DNA of 64,000 nucleotides from Elgaria multicarinata webbii (GCF_023053635.1 NC_086185.1:8341001-8405000); one strand, 5' to 3'. Numbered from the stretch's first letter, positions 1 to 10,150 are shown. Notes: a model not told the origin generated them from the sequence alone. Program-made: numbers and translations.

Positions 1-13
1 TTATTACCTAGAA

Positions 14-148
14 CAGCCTTCCCTGACCTGACCTCCAGATGTGTTGGACGGCAATTCCCAGCTAGCACAGTCATTGGCCATGGTGCCTGGGAATGATGGA
101 CGTTGCTCTCCGAACATCTGGAGGGCATCAGGTTGGGAAGGCTGACCT
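14..148. repeat. Palindromic MITE (CTCCAGATGT family)
   Basis: Inverted ends (CAGCCTTCCC at the left, GGGAAGGCTG at the right) enclose a fold-back of about 135 bp with CTCCAGATGT and ACATCTGGAG arms. The same family recurs near 7836, 14490, 27870, 42655, 44750, 45570 and 51310. It ends about 25 bp from the donor of VSIG1-like exon 4. Confidence 0.7.
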
Positions 149-173
149 AGAAGAACCGGGGAAAGTTACTTAC

Positions 174-341
174 CGTAGAGCTCTGTCACAGGCTTAACGG
201 TGTCTCCCATCAGTCTATGCCACTGGTACGTCGGGTTCGGCAGGCCATTGTTAGAAAAGCAGAAGAGAGTGACCATGTGGCCAAATTCAATCTCAGGATG
301 GCGGCTTTGACCGAAGCTGCAAATCGGCTTGGAGGGGGCGA
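174..341 (-). CDS. VSIG1: VSIG1-like, exon 4 (first half of C2-set Ig domain)
   Basis: This 168-nt exon is not visible as a long open frame but is clear from splice sites and protein similarity. It lies between the acceptor TGTCTTCCAG and the donor GTAAGTAAC and keeps phase 1 at both ends. With the last base of exon 3 it encodes Val, then APSKPICSFGQ, then HMVTLFCFS with the first C2 cysteine, and YQWHRLMGDTVKPVTELY with the core tryptophan. Human VSIG1 has a PSKPLC motif, a SLSC motif and a YYWHKLEG...PV motif at the same spacing. The rest of the C2 domain, the transmembrane helix and the acidic cytoplasmic tail are not in the window and should lie to the left. The intron between this exon and exon 3 is about 5.15 kb and full of repeats. 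Confidence 0.87.
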
Positions 342-768
342 CTGGAAGACAACAACAAAAGAGGAAAATCCATGATCTCCGTCACTGCAAAATCCTACAG
401 CGTAAACACCATTATAAATGTTCTCTCTTCTCTGTCTTCAGCTATTCTAGATATTTCCCAGAAATGAAGCTTTCAAATACATCAGCAGTAAAGGCAGGTG
501 GACAAGATGAAAACAGGTATGTATTCCTGGCAATATATCAAAAGATCAGAGTCATAACTCAAAGGCACATCTGGATTCGGCCTTGCTATTGGATGCCCGT
601 TGGTGCCTGCAGATGGGAGTGCTTTGACTGTGGCAGGTGCACCAGTCAGGCCCATTCCTGGCGCAGTCAGACCTAGCCATGGTTATCCATGCATTTGTTA
701 CACCATTATAAGGATTGTAATGGGGAGCTGGAGATAAAATGTTGTCCTCCTTTATATATATTGGTCTA
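342..768. other. VSIG1-like intron sequence, nothing recognised
   Basis: No repeat family, exon or motif that I recognise. A 115-codon plus-strand frame at 329-676 has no protein features and partly overlaps the antisense of exon 4. Confidence 0.4.
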
Positions 769-972
769 GTGCCCTGGAGAAGATGCTGATGCTAGGGAAA
801 GTGGAAGGCAAACAGAAGAGGGGCCGACCAAGGGCAAGATGGATGGATGATATTCTGGAGGTGACGGACTCGACCTTGGGGGAGCTGGGGGTGGCGACGG
901 CCGACAGAAAGCTCTGGCGTGGGCTGGTCCATGAAGTCACGAAGAGTCGGAAGCGACTGAACGAATAAACAA
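769..972 (+). mobile_element. RTE/BovB-type LINE, C-terminal fragment
   Basis: A 61-codon frame (783-968) reads GKVEGKQKRGRPRARWMDD and ends DRKLWRGLVHEVTKSRKRL. The R-W-D, D-R-x-x-W and H-x-V-x-K-S-R-x-R-L spacing is typical of the C-terminus of RTE-clade (BovB-like) reverse transcriptases. It is a 5'-truncated fragment with no visible tail or target duplication. Confidence 0.6.
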
Positions 973-1099
973 CAAAGTACCCCATAGGGGAGCTTTTAAC
1001 TTATGCTAATGTGATTCTGCACGTTTATATTCTTGTACTTTTGTTTAACATCTTTATTTTATTTTAAACTCACTATTGTTATTGTGTTTCTATCAGCTC

Positions 1100-1956
1100 A
1101 TCTTCTTCCTCGTAGAAGGAAGGCATCCGGAGGCATGGGGCGGGGTGCTATCAGTATGCTGATGACACCCAAATATATTTCTTATGCCTTCGACAACAGC
1201 GTCAGCTAAGGATAGTGTGTCTCCTCTGAATGAATGCTTGGAGGTGGTAATGGGCTGGATGAGGAAAAACAAACTGAAGCTGAGTCCAGACAAGACGGAG
1301 GTGCTCGCTGTCAAAGGCCACAACCTGGGTTTGGAGGTGTGTCAACCAGTTCTGGATGGGGCTACACTCCCCCTGAAAGACTGTGTTCGCAGCTTGGGGG
1401 TGCTTCTGGGTCCATCACTCCAAATGACAGCTCAGATAGATGCGAGGGCCAGGAGTGCTTCCTATCAGCTTTCGCTGCACCCCTTCCTGGAGTCGGAAGA
1501 CCTAAAGATGGTAGTGCACACGCTGGTCACTTCGAGGCTTGACTTCTGCAATGCGCTCTACATAGGGCTACCTGTGTGCCTAGTCCGGAAACTTCAGTTA
1601 GTTCAAAATATGGCAGCCAGGTTGGTCCAGGCTACAATTCGCCCCACACATTCAGGTCCTCTGGGAAGAATTTCCTTCAGCCATCCAAAATTAGGCTGAC
1701 AGGTATTACTCAGAGGACCTTCTCTTCTGCTGCTCAAAGACTGTGGAATGGCCTGCCAGAGGAGATTCATCAACTTAGTCTTTTAGCATTTAAGAAAGCT
1801 ATTAAGACGGATCCCTTCCAGCAGGCCTACCCAGTGGAATTTTAGGATGTTTTTAGGATGTTTTGATAATGTGTACTAAGTTTTTAATCAATTTTATGTA
1901 TTTACACTTACTGTTGTTCCCCGCCTTGATCCGAATAGAGAGGCAGGTAAGAAATA

Positions 1957-2023
<67 letters not shown>

Positions 2024-2031
2024 TATTATTC
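1100..2031 (+). mobile_element. L2-like LINE 3' part with (ATT)n tail
   Basis: The reverse-transcriptase motif C is visible as QYADDTQIYF at 1152-1181, followed in another frame by a thumb region (1184-1699: NKLKLSPDKTEVLAV, VTSRLDFCNALYIGLP, KLQLVQNMAARL). It continues in a third frame at 1576-1845 with RTFSSAAQRLWNGLPEEI and PFQQAYPVEF. The copy therefore has at least two frameshifts. The 3' UTR ends with a stem-loop, CCGCCT...AGGCAGG, and an ATT microsatellite at 1961-2031. Copies with the same 3' end lie at 18195 (minus), 32816 (plus) and 49340 (plus). Confidence 0.85.
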
Positions 2032-2571
2032 TATCTTTCTAATTATATCAAGTTGTGATGGCTTGGCGCTTGTAGCAATAAACATTCCATTCATTCACTG
2101 CCATAATGCACCCAAGGCTGCCCTTGGAGACTGTATGGAAACGTCCATTGGGTGCAGAAAGCTGCCGCTAAAACCTTGACTGGAGCAAAGTGTTAGCATC
2201 CCGTTACCTCCTCTTATTGTATCAGAGTTTTCATAATGCTTTAAAAAAAGAAAAGAAAAAAGAAAAGTATTCAAAGCAGCTTACAATATAAGTCATCCAA
2301 TTTAAAGACTAAAAATGCATAAATAAAATGATAAAAGGAGTGGCGGCAGCCAGAATCAACAGGGCTGTTGGATTAGAAAGCGGAGCTGATGTGGAGCTTC
2401 TGGGAGGGGTGGGTGGGGAGGAGGGCAAGATCCACAAGCAGGTCTCCTCCATGCTTGTAGTTCTGGAGGAGATGATCCACAGCTTCCTATGGCACCCCAG
2501 ATGGTATTTATGGGTCTGCAAAATACTGTAATCACCTGATCAAAGTCAGAATGAATTAAGGAGGCATACAG

Positions 2572-3102
2572 TAGGGCTGTGCATGGACCCCCCGATCCGC
2601 TCTGGATCCCGATCTGCAACTTCTGGATCGGGTCTGCTCCGCCCCGTGTTGATTCACCTATTGTCCGCTCCGATCCGCTGCAGGGCTCCGGATCCGGATC
2701 GGAACTCCGTGTTTCCCTCCCCCATAGACTTACATTGAAAAGGCCCCCCCTCCCCCACTTACCTGCCTCCATCACGTTCCGGCGGCAGCTTGAACTGAGC
2801 CCAAGGCCTCAGTTGAAGCCGCCGCCAGAACACGACAGAGGCTGGTAAGCCCTCCTCCCCCCTGCCTCCTTACCTGGCTCTGCCACCGTTGCTGCATGGA
2901 CTGCGGTGGCACCAGGTAAGCCCCCCTCCCGGCACACTTACCTTTTTTTCAGAGCTCCGGATCGAGGCGAAGGATCTGCTTGGTCTTGACCCACTTGGTC
3001 TCGATCCGCAGCTCCCCCAACCCGATCCATCTCCGCCTTTGTCGGAGGCAGATTAGGCCGCTCCGCTATCGGTCCTAAGAAGCGAAGCGGAGCACAGCCC
3101 TA
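2572..3102. mobile_element. Non-autonomous hAT-type element with 8-bp target duplication
   Basis: A 531-bp element has terminal inverted repeats TAGGGCTGTGC and GCACAGCCCTA. It is flanked by perfect 8-bp duplications, GCATACAG, at 2564-2571 and 3103-3110. Eight-base duplications and this type of terminus are characteristic of hAT transposons. The interior is GC-rich with many GATC-containing words and codes for no transposase that I can see. Confidence 0.88.
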
Positions 3103-3507
3103 GCATACAGATATGCGTACAAAGAAAAGTCAACCATTTTTTCCCCTGTTGCAGGATGACTCAGCTTCCCCTCCTGTGGCAGGTCTGCGGCCACTGCTTT
3201 TTATTTTAAAAGAACACAAAAGCACAACCATTAGATGCTGCCAGGGACAGCCAATCAGTGCTCTGCACAGCCGGCTTGCATTAGCACAGCCGGTTTGTTC
3301 TGAGCTCGATCCTGCGGAGACGACTGCATGTCTGACCAAAATGTGCTGGTGACGGTCCCACAGCAGGTTGATCTCTGCAAGGATGCATGTCAGGACACAT
3401 CCTCGGGCCCAAATTGTATAGAAAAGACATAAGTTCCCCTGGAATCATGCCACCCACGTTTACTCTTTTTCAAGAAGTGATCATTACTCACTCTCAAACG
3501 GCAAACT

Positions 3508-3825
3508 GAAACTGGACAGTGAAGGATAAATTGTCCTTCCTCCTACATGGTTCTAATTATTTTGTGACTCAGAGGGTTGTCCTTTTTGCTCTCAAAGCAG
3601 CCAGCATAAGGAATTTTTTTTTAGAAAAATGGCTTAATAAGTAGATTTTATTAAATCTCGCAACACAAGGGGTTTTATTAACTGTTAGTTTTAAATAATA
3701 TATCATATAGGAACTGTATATTGTTTTAAATTGTAAATTTTAATTAATGCCTGTATGTTTTTAACAATGACGTGATCTTTTGAAATGGTCAGATGACTTA
3801 TTCAATAAAGTTTTATTCATTCATT
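3508..3825 (+). mobile_element. Retroposed insertion with 19-bp flanking direct repeats
   Basis: A 318-bp AT-rich segment is bracketed by a perfect 19-bp direct repeat (CACTCTCAAACGGCAAACT at 3489-3507 and 3826-3844). It ends with AATAAAG and a TTCA-rich tail just before the right copy. Long target duplications plus a 3' tail indicate target-primed retroposition, probably a LINE 3' end. The LINE family is not recognised. Confidence 0.6.
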
Positions 3826-3971
3826 CACTCTCAAACGGCAAACTCAGGTGGTGGGTTCCGACTGACCAATGGAGCAACCGAGAAAAAAAAGTGGATGAGG
3901 TATCAGTACGGTTGGGAAGACCAAGATTTACAGGTGTCTAAAATGTCTTTACAAAGCAACAGCAACAACAA

Positions 3972-4285
3972 TAGGGTGACCCTATGAAAAGGAGGACCGG
4001 GCTCCTGTATCTTTAACAGTTGCATAGAAAAGGGAATTTCAGCAGGTGTCATTTGTATATATGGAGAACCTGGTGAAATTCCCCCTTCATCACAACACTT
4101 AAAGTGCAGGAGCTATACTAGAGTGACCAGATTTAAAAGAGGGCAGGGCTCCTGCAGCTTTAACTGTTGTGATGAAGAGGGATTTTCACCAGGTTCTCCA
4201 TATATACAAATGACACCTGCTGAAATTTCCTTTTCAATACAACTGTTAAAGATACAGGAGCCCTGTCCTCCTTTTCATATGGTGG
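3972..4285 (+). mobile_element. Palindromic dimeric MITE, copy A
   Basis: The element begins AGGGTGACCCTATG and ends with the imperfect complement. Its two arms (about 4000-4105 and 4150-4280) are inverted copies of each other. The centre carries one extra terminus-like block, CTAGAGTGACCAGAT, at about 4118-4132. It therefore looks like two inverted copies of the roughly 175-bp unit seen alone at 15012-15185, with one internal end lost. The superfamily is uncertain. Confidence 0.75.
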
Positions 4286-4299
4286 GCCTACATGTGTTG

Positions 4300-4437
4300 C
4301 CCACCCCACATCTAGCTAATGATCCACCAGTTTTCCAGGGTTTCAGAGAGGAGTCTCCTGGCCTACCTGGAGATGCCATGGATTGAACCCAAAATCTTCT
4401 GCATGCAAGACATATGCTCTTTAGTAGAGCAATGTTG
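4300..4437 (-). repeat. tRNA-derived SINE fragment (GGCCATAGCTCAGT type)
   Basis: Read on the minus strand this piece shows an A-box-like TTGCTCTACTAAAGAGCATA followed by CTTGCATGCAGAAG, a B-box-like GGGTTCAATCCATGG and a body CATCTCCAGGTAGGCCAGG, matching the better SINE copy at 62737. It lies between the two palindromic MITE copies. Confidence 0.55.
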
Positions 4438-4440
4438 TTT

Positions 4441-4758
4441 GATAGGGTGACCATATGAAAAGGAAGACAGGGCTCCTGTACCTTTAACAGTTGCATTGAA
4501 AAGGGAATTTCAGCAGGTGTCATTTGTATATATGGAGAAACTGGTGAAATTCCCCTTCATCACAACAGTTAAAGATGCAGGAGCTATACTAGAGTGACCA
4601 GATTTAAAAGAGGGCAGGGCACCTGCAGCTTTAACTGGTGTGATGAAGAGGGAGTTTCACCAGGTTCCCTGTATATACAAATGACACCTACTGAAATTTC
4701 CTTTTCAATACAACTGTGAAAGGTACAGGAGCCCTGTCCTCCTTTTCATAGGGTCACC
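4441..4758 (+). mobile_element. Palindromic dimeric MITE, copy B
   Basis: Same architecture and orientation as copy A 160 bp upstream: TAGGGTGACCATATG at the left, CATAGGGTCACCCTA at the right, and the single internal TAGAGTGACCAGAT block near 4591. The TA at each end could be part of the terminus or a TA target site. Confidence 0.78.
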
Positions 4759-5179
4759 CTAAACAACAATGTAAGGGGGCAACCCCCTCCCCCCCCCAAA
4801 AAAACAGCCCAGTGATGACTGGGCATCCTCAGTAGTTTCAGAATACCTCAAGATGCTAAGTGTTAATTGAATATCAGTTCAAAAAGGAAATGCAAAACAG
4901 GGTGGGCGTGTAGAAAACAAAGACATCTGTCAATTTCAGTTTCTCTGTTTCTCATGTTTCCAGTCTTAAACTCGGTTCAGCCCAAATATGAGATTTTTTT
5001 TTAAGTTCACATGAAAATGTGTGTGCATTTTTGTGTGCATTTCTCTTAATGCGTTCACTTTTGTATGCAGCTTTGCCATAATATGCAGCATTTTTTGCAA
5101 GTGATTGTTCTAATGCACCTTTGAATGTTGTTTTTGCTAATATACACCTTTTTTGTTTGCACTTTCCCCATTTTTTAGT

Positions 5180-5335
5180 ATAGCCTTAATATGCCCAATG
5201 GAGAACTCCATGGAAATGCCAATTTCAAAGGATAGCTGAGTTTTGGTTTTGTAGGTGTGAAATTCGATTGCATTAAAATGTGAGCTGAAGGAATTTCTGA
5301 CCCATCTGTAGTTTAAGGTGGAAATGTTCTGCTTG
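5180..5335 (+). repeat. Unclassified interspersed repeat, copy 1
   Basis: This block and 6310-6500 share long stretches, including CCCAATGGAGAACTCC, AGCTGAGTTTTGGTT, GCATTAAAATGTGA and CCATCTGTAGT. The family is not recognised. A GT microsatellite follows at 5340-5361. Confidence 0.7.
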
Positions 5336-5491
5336 CGGGGTGTGTGTGTGTGTGTGTGTGTGCTCCATTTGGAGGGAGGAGTTGTTTGGTTGGAACCCTT
5401 AACATTCTGTTGCATTTCTCATTTGTTAACGCCGAATCCTGAACTCAACATAGCATAAGAAATTTACAAGAATATAAGGATAAACAAATAC

Positions 5492-5690
5492 CTAGTACGC
5501 TGACGGATATTGATTTTTCACTCTGGCCACCTGCACCTCCAGGATTCAAAACTTCACAGGTATAAATACCTGTCTCCCATGACTGCATGTTGAAGATTGT
5601 TAGTGTTGCATTTCCTGTGCTGTTTGCAATTTGGATTCGGCCCTTAAAAGCTGGAGAAGTGTATGACACACCGCTCTGTGAATAATAAAC
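5492..5690 (-). CDS. VSIG1: VSIG1-like, exon 3 (second half of V-set Ig domain)
   Basis: This 199-nt exon has a good acceptor (TTTTGTGCAACAG) and a donor of GTATTTG. It joins exon 2 in phase 0 and ends in phase 1. It codes for 66 residues that complete the V domain. The segment FKGRIQI is followed by NATLTIFNMQSWETGIY and then TCEV, so the canonical YxC cysteine pairs with the cysteine in exon 2. VSIG1 has the same layout, with an F-K-D/G-R-I motif and a GIYxC motif. Two sequons, NST and NAT, sit close together. SISVSVLG leads into the C2 domain. The flanking introns hold two diverged copies of one repeat (5180-5335 and 6310-6500) in the same orientation, one on each side of this exon. Confidence 0.87.
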
Positions 5691-6066
5691 CTGTTGCACA
5701 AAATATAAAGTTAATCTAATAGGCCGTGGGGCACGAAGGGAAAATTATTCCCAGTATTTATTTATCATCTCTCAAGCAAAGGATGTCACCAAGGCAGTTC
5801 ACAAACAAAATGGTTCAAAACTTTTAAAAATGAAACCAATTTCAGGCATCACATGACTGGGGTCATGTACTTAAACGCCACACAATCACTTCACATCTTT
5901 TGATCACTGCTCACCCTTAAGAAATATGATAAAGCTGAATGCACAAGTTCACCAATCATATGAAACCATGAGAGCCACATCCTCAGGGAGAGTCCAAAAT
6001 TACAAGTAGACATGTTGATCCATATCAACAACCCAGTACTTAGGAGGTTTCATATCTTAGGACTAA

Positions 6067-6196
6067 GGCCTTAGCTAGACCTAAGGTTTGTCCTGGGGTC
6101 GTCCCTGCCTGCTCCCGGGATCCCCTGTGTGTCATTTACATGAACAGGGATGACCCCAGGATGATCCTGGGATAAACCTTAGGTCTAGCTAAGGCC
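6067..6196. mobile_element. Harbinger-like hairpin MITE, TSD TAA
   Basis: A 130-bp element has near-perfect terminal inverted repeats of about 24 bp (GGCCTTAGCTAGACCTAAGG at the left). It is flanked by the 3-bp duplication TAA at 6064-6066 and 6197-6199. Two more copies (13219-13327 with TGT; 59226-59366 with TCA) also show 3-bp duplications. Three-base duplications starting with T suggest a PIF/Harbinger-type source, which is inference. Confidence 0.8.
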
Positions 6197-6309
6197 TAAG
6201 TCTTTTGCAAAGCAAAGGGGTCTTCATTGCCCATTCAAGACCAAGCTGCCCCCAAATACTTTACATTAAAACAAGGAGCAATGTGTCGTCGTCATTTGTT
6301 CGAGCTTTC

Positions 6310-6500
6310 CCATTTATTAATATGCCCTTAATATACCCAATGGAGAACTCCGTTGAAACATTGGTAGAAATGCGAATTTCAAAGGACAGCTGAGTTTTGG
6401 TTCGCAAGTGTGAAATTCAGTACGACTGCATTAAAATGTGAACTGAATGAATTTCCGATCCATCTGTAGTGTCGAGTGGAAATGCCCTGCTTGAGTGGGA
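6310..6500 (+). repeat. Unclassified interspersed repeat, copy 2
   Basis: Diverged second copy of the block at 5180-5335, in the same orientation. The two copies flank VSIG1-like exon 3. Confidence 0.7.
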
Positions 6501-6599
6501 AGATGCTCCATTTGGAGGAAGCTACTCTGAGGATTTCAGCTAAGCTTTGAGAGGAGTGGTGCAGGCCATCAATATTCCTGCTAATTAAAAAGTGCCGGA

Positions 6600-7830
6600 G
6601 CTGCATCCTGGTGAGCTATAGCTCCATTACACCACCAGAAGGGAATCTATGGATCCAACCCTTTGAGAGTCTCCATGCCTGCATTGGGCATGTACCGTTG
6701 GTGGTTGATGTTTATATGTAGACTCTCAACAGGGTCAAGTAGGTCCACATGGTCAGCCGTCCACAAATGACTTACAGCCCTCAGATGAGGGCCACCAACA
6801 TCTAGATGTTCTTTTGGTGGCCTCTGCATGTGTTCAACCACATTGGTGGAGTTACAGCAATGACGCATTGGTGAGTCTAGCTGCATTTGAAAGCTTTCCA
6901 GGGAAACAAAAAACATTTCTGCCATTCGGTTCATCAAAATGCATCAGTCGTTTTCTTTTAGATTTAGTTATAATTATCAATCCCCGCCTCGGGGTAGCAA
7001 CATGACTCTATTTACTTTATGGATCAGCTTGATTGAATTTGCATTTTTTTAAAAAAAGGTGGGGGAATGCTCATGAAACGGAGTGCTGGGTTGACTAAGG
7101 TTTTGAATCAATGTTATCTACTGTGTCTGTTGACCAAAAGTAGGTTACACCCAAAAACTACCAAAGGACTGTTGGCTAATGCAGTCGGGAACACACACAA
7201 AACTCAAATAAAGGTCATACAAGTGAAAGCGGTTCCCTGGGGCCATTTTATATGCCTCCCCAACTAAAGTACAGTGATACGGAGGGATTCAAAAATTACA
7301 GAGAACTAGAAAATACTATAACTCAAGTAAAATAAGAGGTTCATCTTTTGGGTGGTATAGAAAGGTAATGAATGAATGAATGAATTCAAAACAAAACAAA
7401 ACTACATGAATTATAGCCAACAACAGCAGCAATCATGTAAGGGACCAGTGCTTGCCGTGCTAATGAAACAGAGGTCAAAATTGCGGGTGCATACCAAGGG
7501 AAAAAAGTATATGTGTTGGAGCCCATAGAAAAACATCAAGATCACTGCTAGAAATCATAGGAAAACATTACCCTTCGTGTAGGCTTAGGTTTTCTTACCT
7601 TGTGTGTCCAGCTACATCTCCCCCGTGCATCTGTCATGTACACCGTCTTTCGACAATGACTGATGGACTTTTCATCCATATAGTGGCACGGGGATGGCTG
7701 CATTTGAGTAGAAATGTGCTGATCTAAGAGCTGAATGTGACTTCGAGTTTTTATACCAAACACACCCTCAGCTGAAGAAACTCCAAATAAGTTGGATTTT
7801 TTAAACGAGCAAGGTGTATTTCAGAAGTCT
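6600..7830. other. VSIG1-like intron sequence without recognised features
   Basis: Apart from a short GAAT/GAAC run near 7368-7400, I see no repeat family, exon or RNA here. A minus-strand frame at 7548-7763 lacks recognisable protein features and good splice sites. Confidence 0.4.
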
Positions 7831-7835
7831 TATCC

Positions 7836-7908
7836 AACCTGGTGACTTCCAGATGTGTTAGACTGCTGTAGTCCATCACATCTGGAAGTCTCTTGGTTGA
7901 GGAAGGCT
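7836..7908. repeat. Short palindromic MITE (CTCCAGATGT family), diverged
   Basis: CCAACCTGGTGACTTCCAGA at the left and TCTGGAAGTCTCTTGG at the right form a fold-back about 73 bp long, a shortened copy of the family at 14-148. It lies in the intron between exons 2 and 3 of the VSIG1-like gene. Confidence 0.55.
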
Positions 7909-8279
7909 AATATATCTAGTCTATGGTCTCTAGGTTTTGAGGTCTATTCTCTAGAACTCGGGGAGGGCATGTTTAAATTTCCAGACCATCTGTTAGTCTC
8001 AAATTGTCACTTTATTTAACTTTGAGGCTTTGGTTAAAGACCTTCCTACTGATAACAATTCAGCTGGAAAGGGCTTCTTGGCAGCAACGGGTTAATCCAA
8101 AGGATTCTCATCTTTTCACCCAAAAGGTCTTTTTGATATTTAGGCTGGACAGTTCTAGAAATACTTTAAAACCACATTCAAAATAACCTTTGGATTTCAA
8201 AACTGCCGGCATTAGGCAACAGATAACTATTCCAATGTGTTGTTTTTGGGTTTTTTTAAAAAAGAATATGACTCCTTAC

Positions 8280-8440
8280 TGATGTGCTGTTTTTCTGTCT
8301 GGCACTGTAAAAACTCCACTGGATTAACAGCTTCGGTCCGGGCTCCTGCAGTTGATATGTGCAGAGAAGAGTGATGTTTCCACCAACTGTTGTGTTTACA
8401 GACTTCTGTGGAACAGTCAGGGTTATGCAGCTCACAGGAC
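8280..8440 (-). CDS. VSIG1: VSIG1-like, exon 2 (first half of V-set Ig domain)
   Basis: This 161-nt exon starts after the acceptor CTGCCTACAG and ends at the donor GTAAGG. It completes the Gly codon begun in exon 1 and then codes for 53 residues. The protein has the B-strand cysteine in NITLLCTY and the core tryptophan in LLIQWSFYS, both hallmarks of a V-set domain. It resembles mammalian VSIG1 around the positions TVP, VNTTVG, NITL and IQWSF. There are N-glycosylation sequons at NTT, NIT and NST. The exon ends in phase 0, so the V domain is split between two exons, a known feature of the CTX/JAM-related subgroup to which VSIG1 belongs. GPA33 or another CTX-family member is the main alternative, but the QWSF core and the later WHRL motif fit VSIG1 better. 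Confidence 0.85.
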
Positions 8441-8554
8441 CTGTAGGCAGGGGGAAAGAATGGCCGGGGAGAGGGTCAGTCAGGGCCAAGATATACCAAG
8501 GAACTGATGTTGTTCCGGTATGTTCCCTTTAATGCTTGCTGATCAGCATCAGAG

Positions 8555-8630
8555 ATCAGTGGAGGCAGTGAATCAGTTCCAGGTTTCAGTCAGAATAAGT
8601 CAGAACTCTAAAGGAGCTGTCCAGGGTGCT
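8555..8630 (+). repeat. Fragment of the CAGTGGAGGCTGG hAT-type MITE
   Basis: CAGTGGAGGCAGTGAATC, then CAGGTTTCAGTCAGAA and AGAACTCTAAAGGAGCTGTCC, match the better copies at 16293-16461 and 21475-21550. Confidence 0.5.
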
Positions 8631-8841
8631 CCACATAAATAAAGCATAAATAGCTCATTATTTGTGGCAATGCAACACATTTCATTTCAACAGTATCACT
8701 ACAAGGTATTTACATAATCTTATAGTACGTCACCTTTGGAAACACTGACATCCCCAACAAGCGTAAACATAAATTTGTACACTAGATGACAAAACAGCTC
8801 TGAATAAGAAAAGTGTGGAGAATCTAACTCTCCATTTACAT

Positions 8842-9318
8842 TGACAGGATGCAGACAAGCTGGAGGGAGTTCAGAGGAGGGCAACGAGGATGAACAGGGT
8901 TCTGGAAACAAAGCCCTATGAGGAGGGACTGAAAGAACTGGGCATGTTCAGCCTTCAGACGAGAAGGCTGAGGGGAGACATGATGGCACCCTCCAAGGAC
9001 TTGAAATGTTGTCACGCAGAGGAGGGCCAGGATCTCTTCTTGATCCTCCCAGAGTGTAGGACATGGAATAATGGGCTCAATTTACAGGAAGCCAGATTCC
9101 AGCTGGACATCAGGAAAAACTTCCTGACTGTTAGAACAGTATGACAATGGAACCAATAACGTAGGGAGGTTGTGGGCTCTCCCACACTAGAGGCATTCAA
9201 GAGGCAGCTAGACAACCACCTGTCAGGGATGCTTTGAGGTGGATTCCTGCATGGAGCAGGGAGTTGGACTCGATGGCTTTATAGGCCCCTTCCAACTCTA
9301 CTATTCTCTGATTCTATG
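8842..9318 (+). mobile_element. CR1 LINE, 3' fragment
   Basis: An open segment (8890-9144) reads [23 protein letters not shown], then WNNGLNLQEARFQLDIRKNF, the C-terminal signature of CR1 ORF2. An in-frame TGA in place of Arg/Trp ends the frame at 9142-9144. The 3' end carries GTTGGACTCGATGGC and the CR1 octamer tail (ATTCTCTG ATTCTATG). Confidence 0.9.
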
Positions 9319-9319
9319 A

Positions 9320-10095
9320 AAGTCTTAAAGGAGATTTTCTTGCCAGAATCTAGACAACTAGAATCTTTTTTCTTAGCAGAAAAGATTTTCTTCTTAGAAA
9401 GAAAAGATGCAACCAGTGCAGGATGGTACCTCTGGAAGCCCTCCATCTGGAAGCACCTTACAAAGCCATGGGAATCCCTGATGGCTTGTACTTGCCCAGA
9501 TAGCTTGTAGCAGCCCAATCTACTTTTCCCCCCTTTGAACAGCTGACTCCCATGTCAAATCGCAAATGACTTTTGAAACTCACTTTTACATGAGGCATAC
9601 AGGGCAGAAGTAGTTCAAGAGAAACAAGTCTAAAGCGGCAATTGGCTCACAGGACTAGTTTCATGATTCTTTGTGTCCTGACCATCAAGTGCAGGCAATT
9701 AGATTCTTTGCCCCATTGTTAATGCACATTGACCTAATCTAGATATCTTCCAAGTTCCCTCTTATTTAGTCACCCCACTACTAACAGGTAAATTCAAACC
9801 ATTTAAAGACGTATCACAGAATTAGAAGTCCGAGTTGGTCATCCACAGGAATAACTTAATTTCACATCCTCAGTGTTTGTTCTCTGTTCACAAAATATAG
9901 GGACATACTAAAATGAAGGACATTGAATGTACATCAAAATGCATTGGTTTGTTTCAATGGCCATTTTGGTATCCTTTAGAGTATGTCCCCAAAATATATT
10001 GCTTATTTATATGACAGTCTGAAAAAGAAAGAAAGAAAGAAAGAAAGAAAGATCTGGTTTTTAATTTTAACTGCTGCATATCATGTGAATCTTAC
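9320..10095. other. VSIG1-like intron 1 remainder
   Basis: Nothing recognised except an AAAG microsatellite at 10024-10050, about 45 bp from the donor of the signal-peptide exon. Confidence 0.4.
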
Positions 10096-10150
10096 CTGTG
10101 ATTGCGGCTAGAATTAGAAATATCTTCAACATGGCTGCTGGCGTTTCCAT
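10096..10150 (-). CDS. VSIG1: VSIG1-like, exon 1 (signal peptide), 5' coding exon
   Basis: This exon encodes the secretion signal of a V-set/C2-set immunoglobulin membrane protein. Two in-frame ATGs are possible, at 10150 (reading METPAAMLKIF) and at 10132 (MLKIF). The second has a purine at -3 and lines up better with the start of the mammalian hydrophobic core. The peptide is a short basic start followed by IFLILAAITG, a typical signal-peptide core. The exon ends in phase 1 (ACA G) at a clear donor, GTAAGATT, and phase-1 junctions after signal exons are usual in Ig-superfamily genes. The next exon accepts at 8440 in the matching phase. The gene runs right to left, divergent from the GAB-type gene at 24.4 kb. 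The 5' untranslated region and exact transcription start are not defined. Family assignment rests on the downstream Ig exons. Confidence 0.72.

Noticed and set aside
3965-4770. ACAACAAT on both outer sides of the two dimeric MITEs as a shared target duplication
   Set aside because: The word is low-complexity (CAA-rich) and offset by two bases on the right, so a joint insertion of both copies is not supported.
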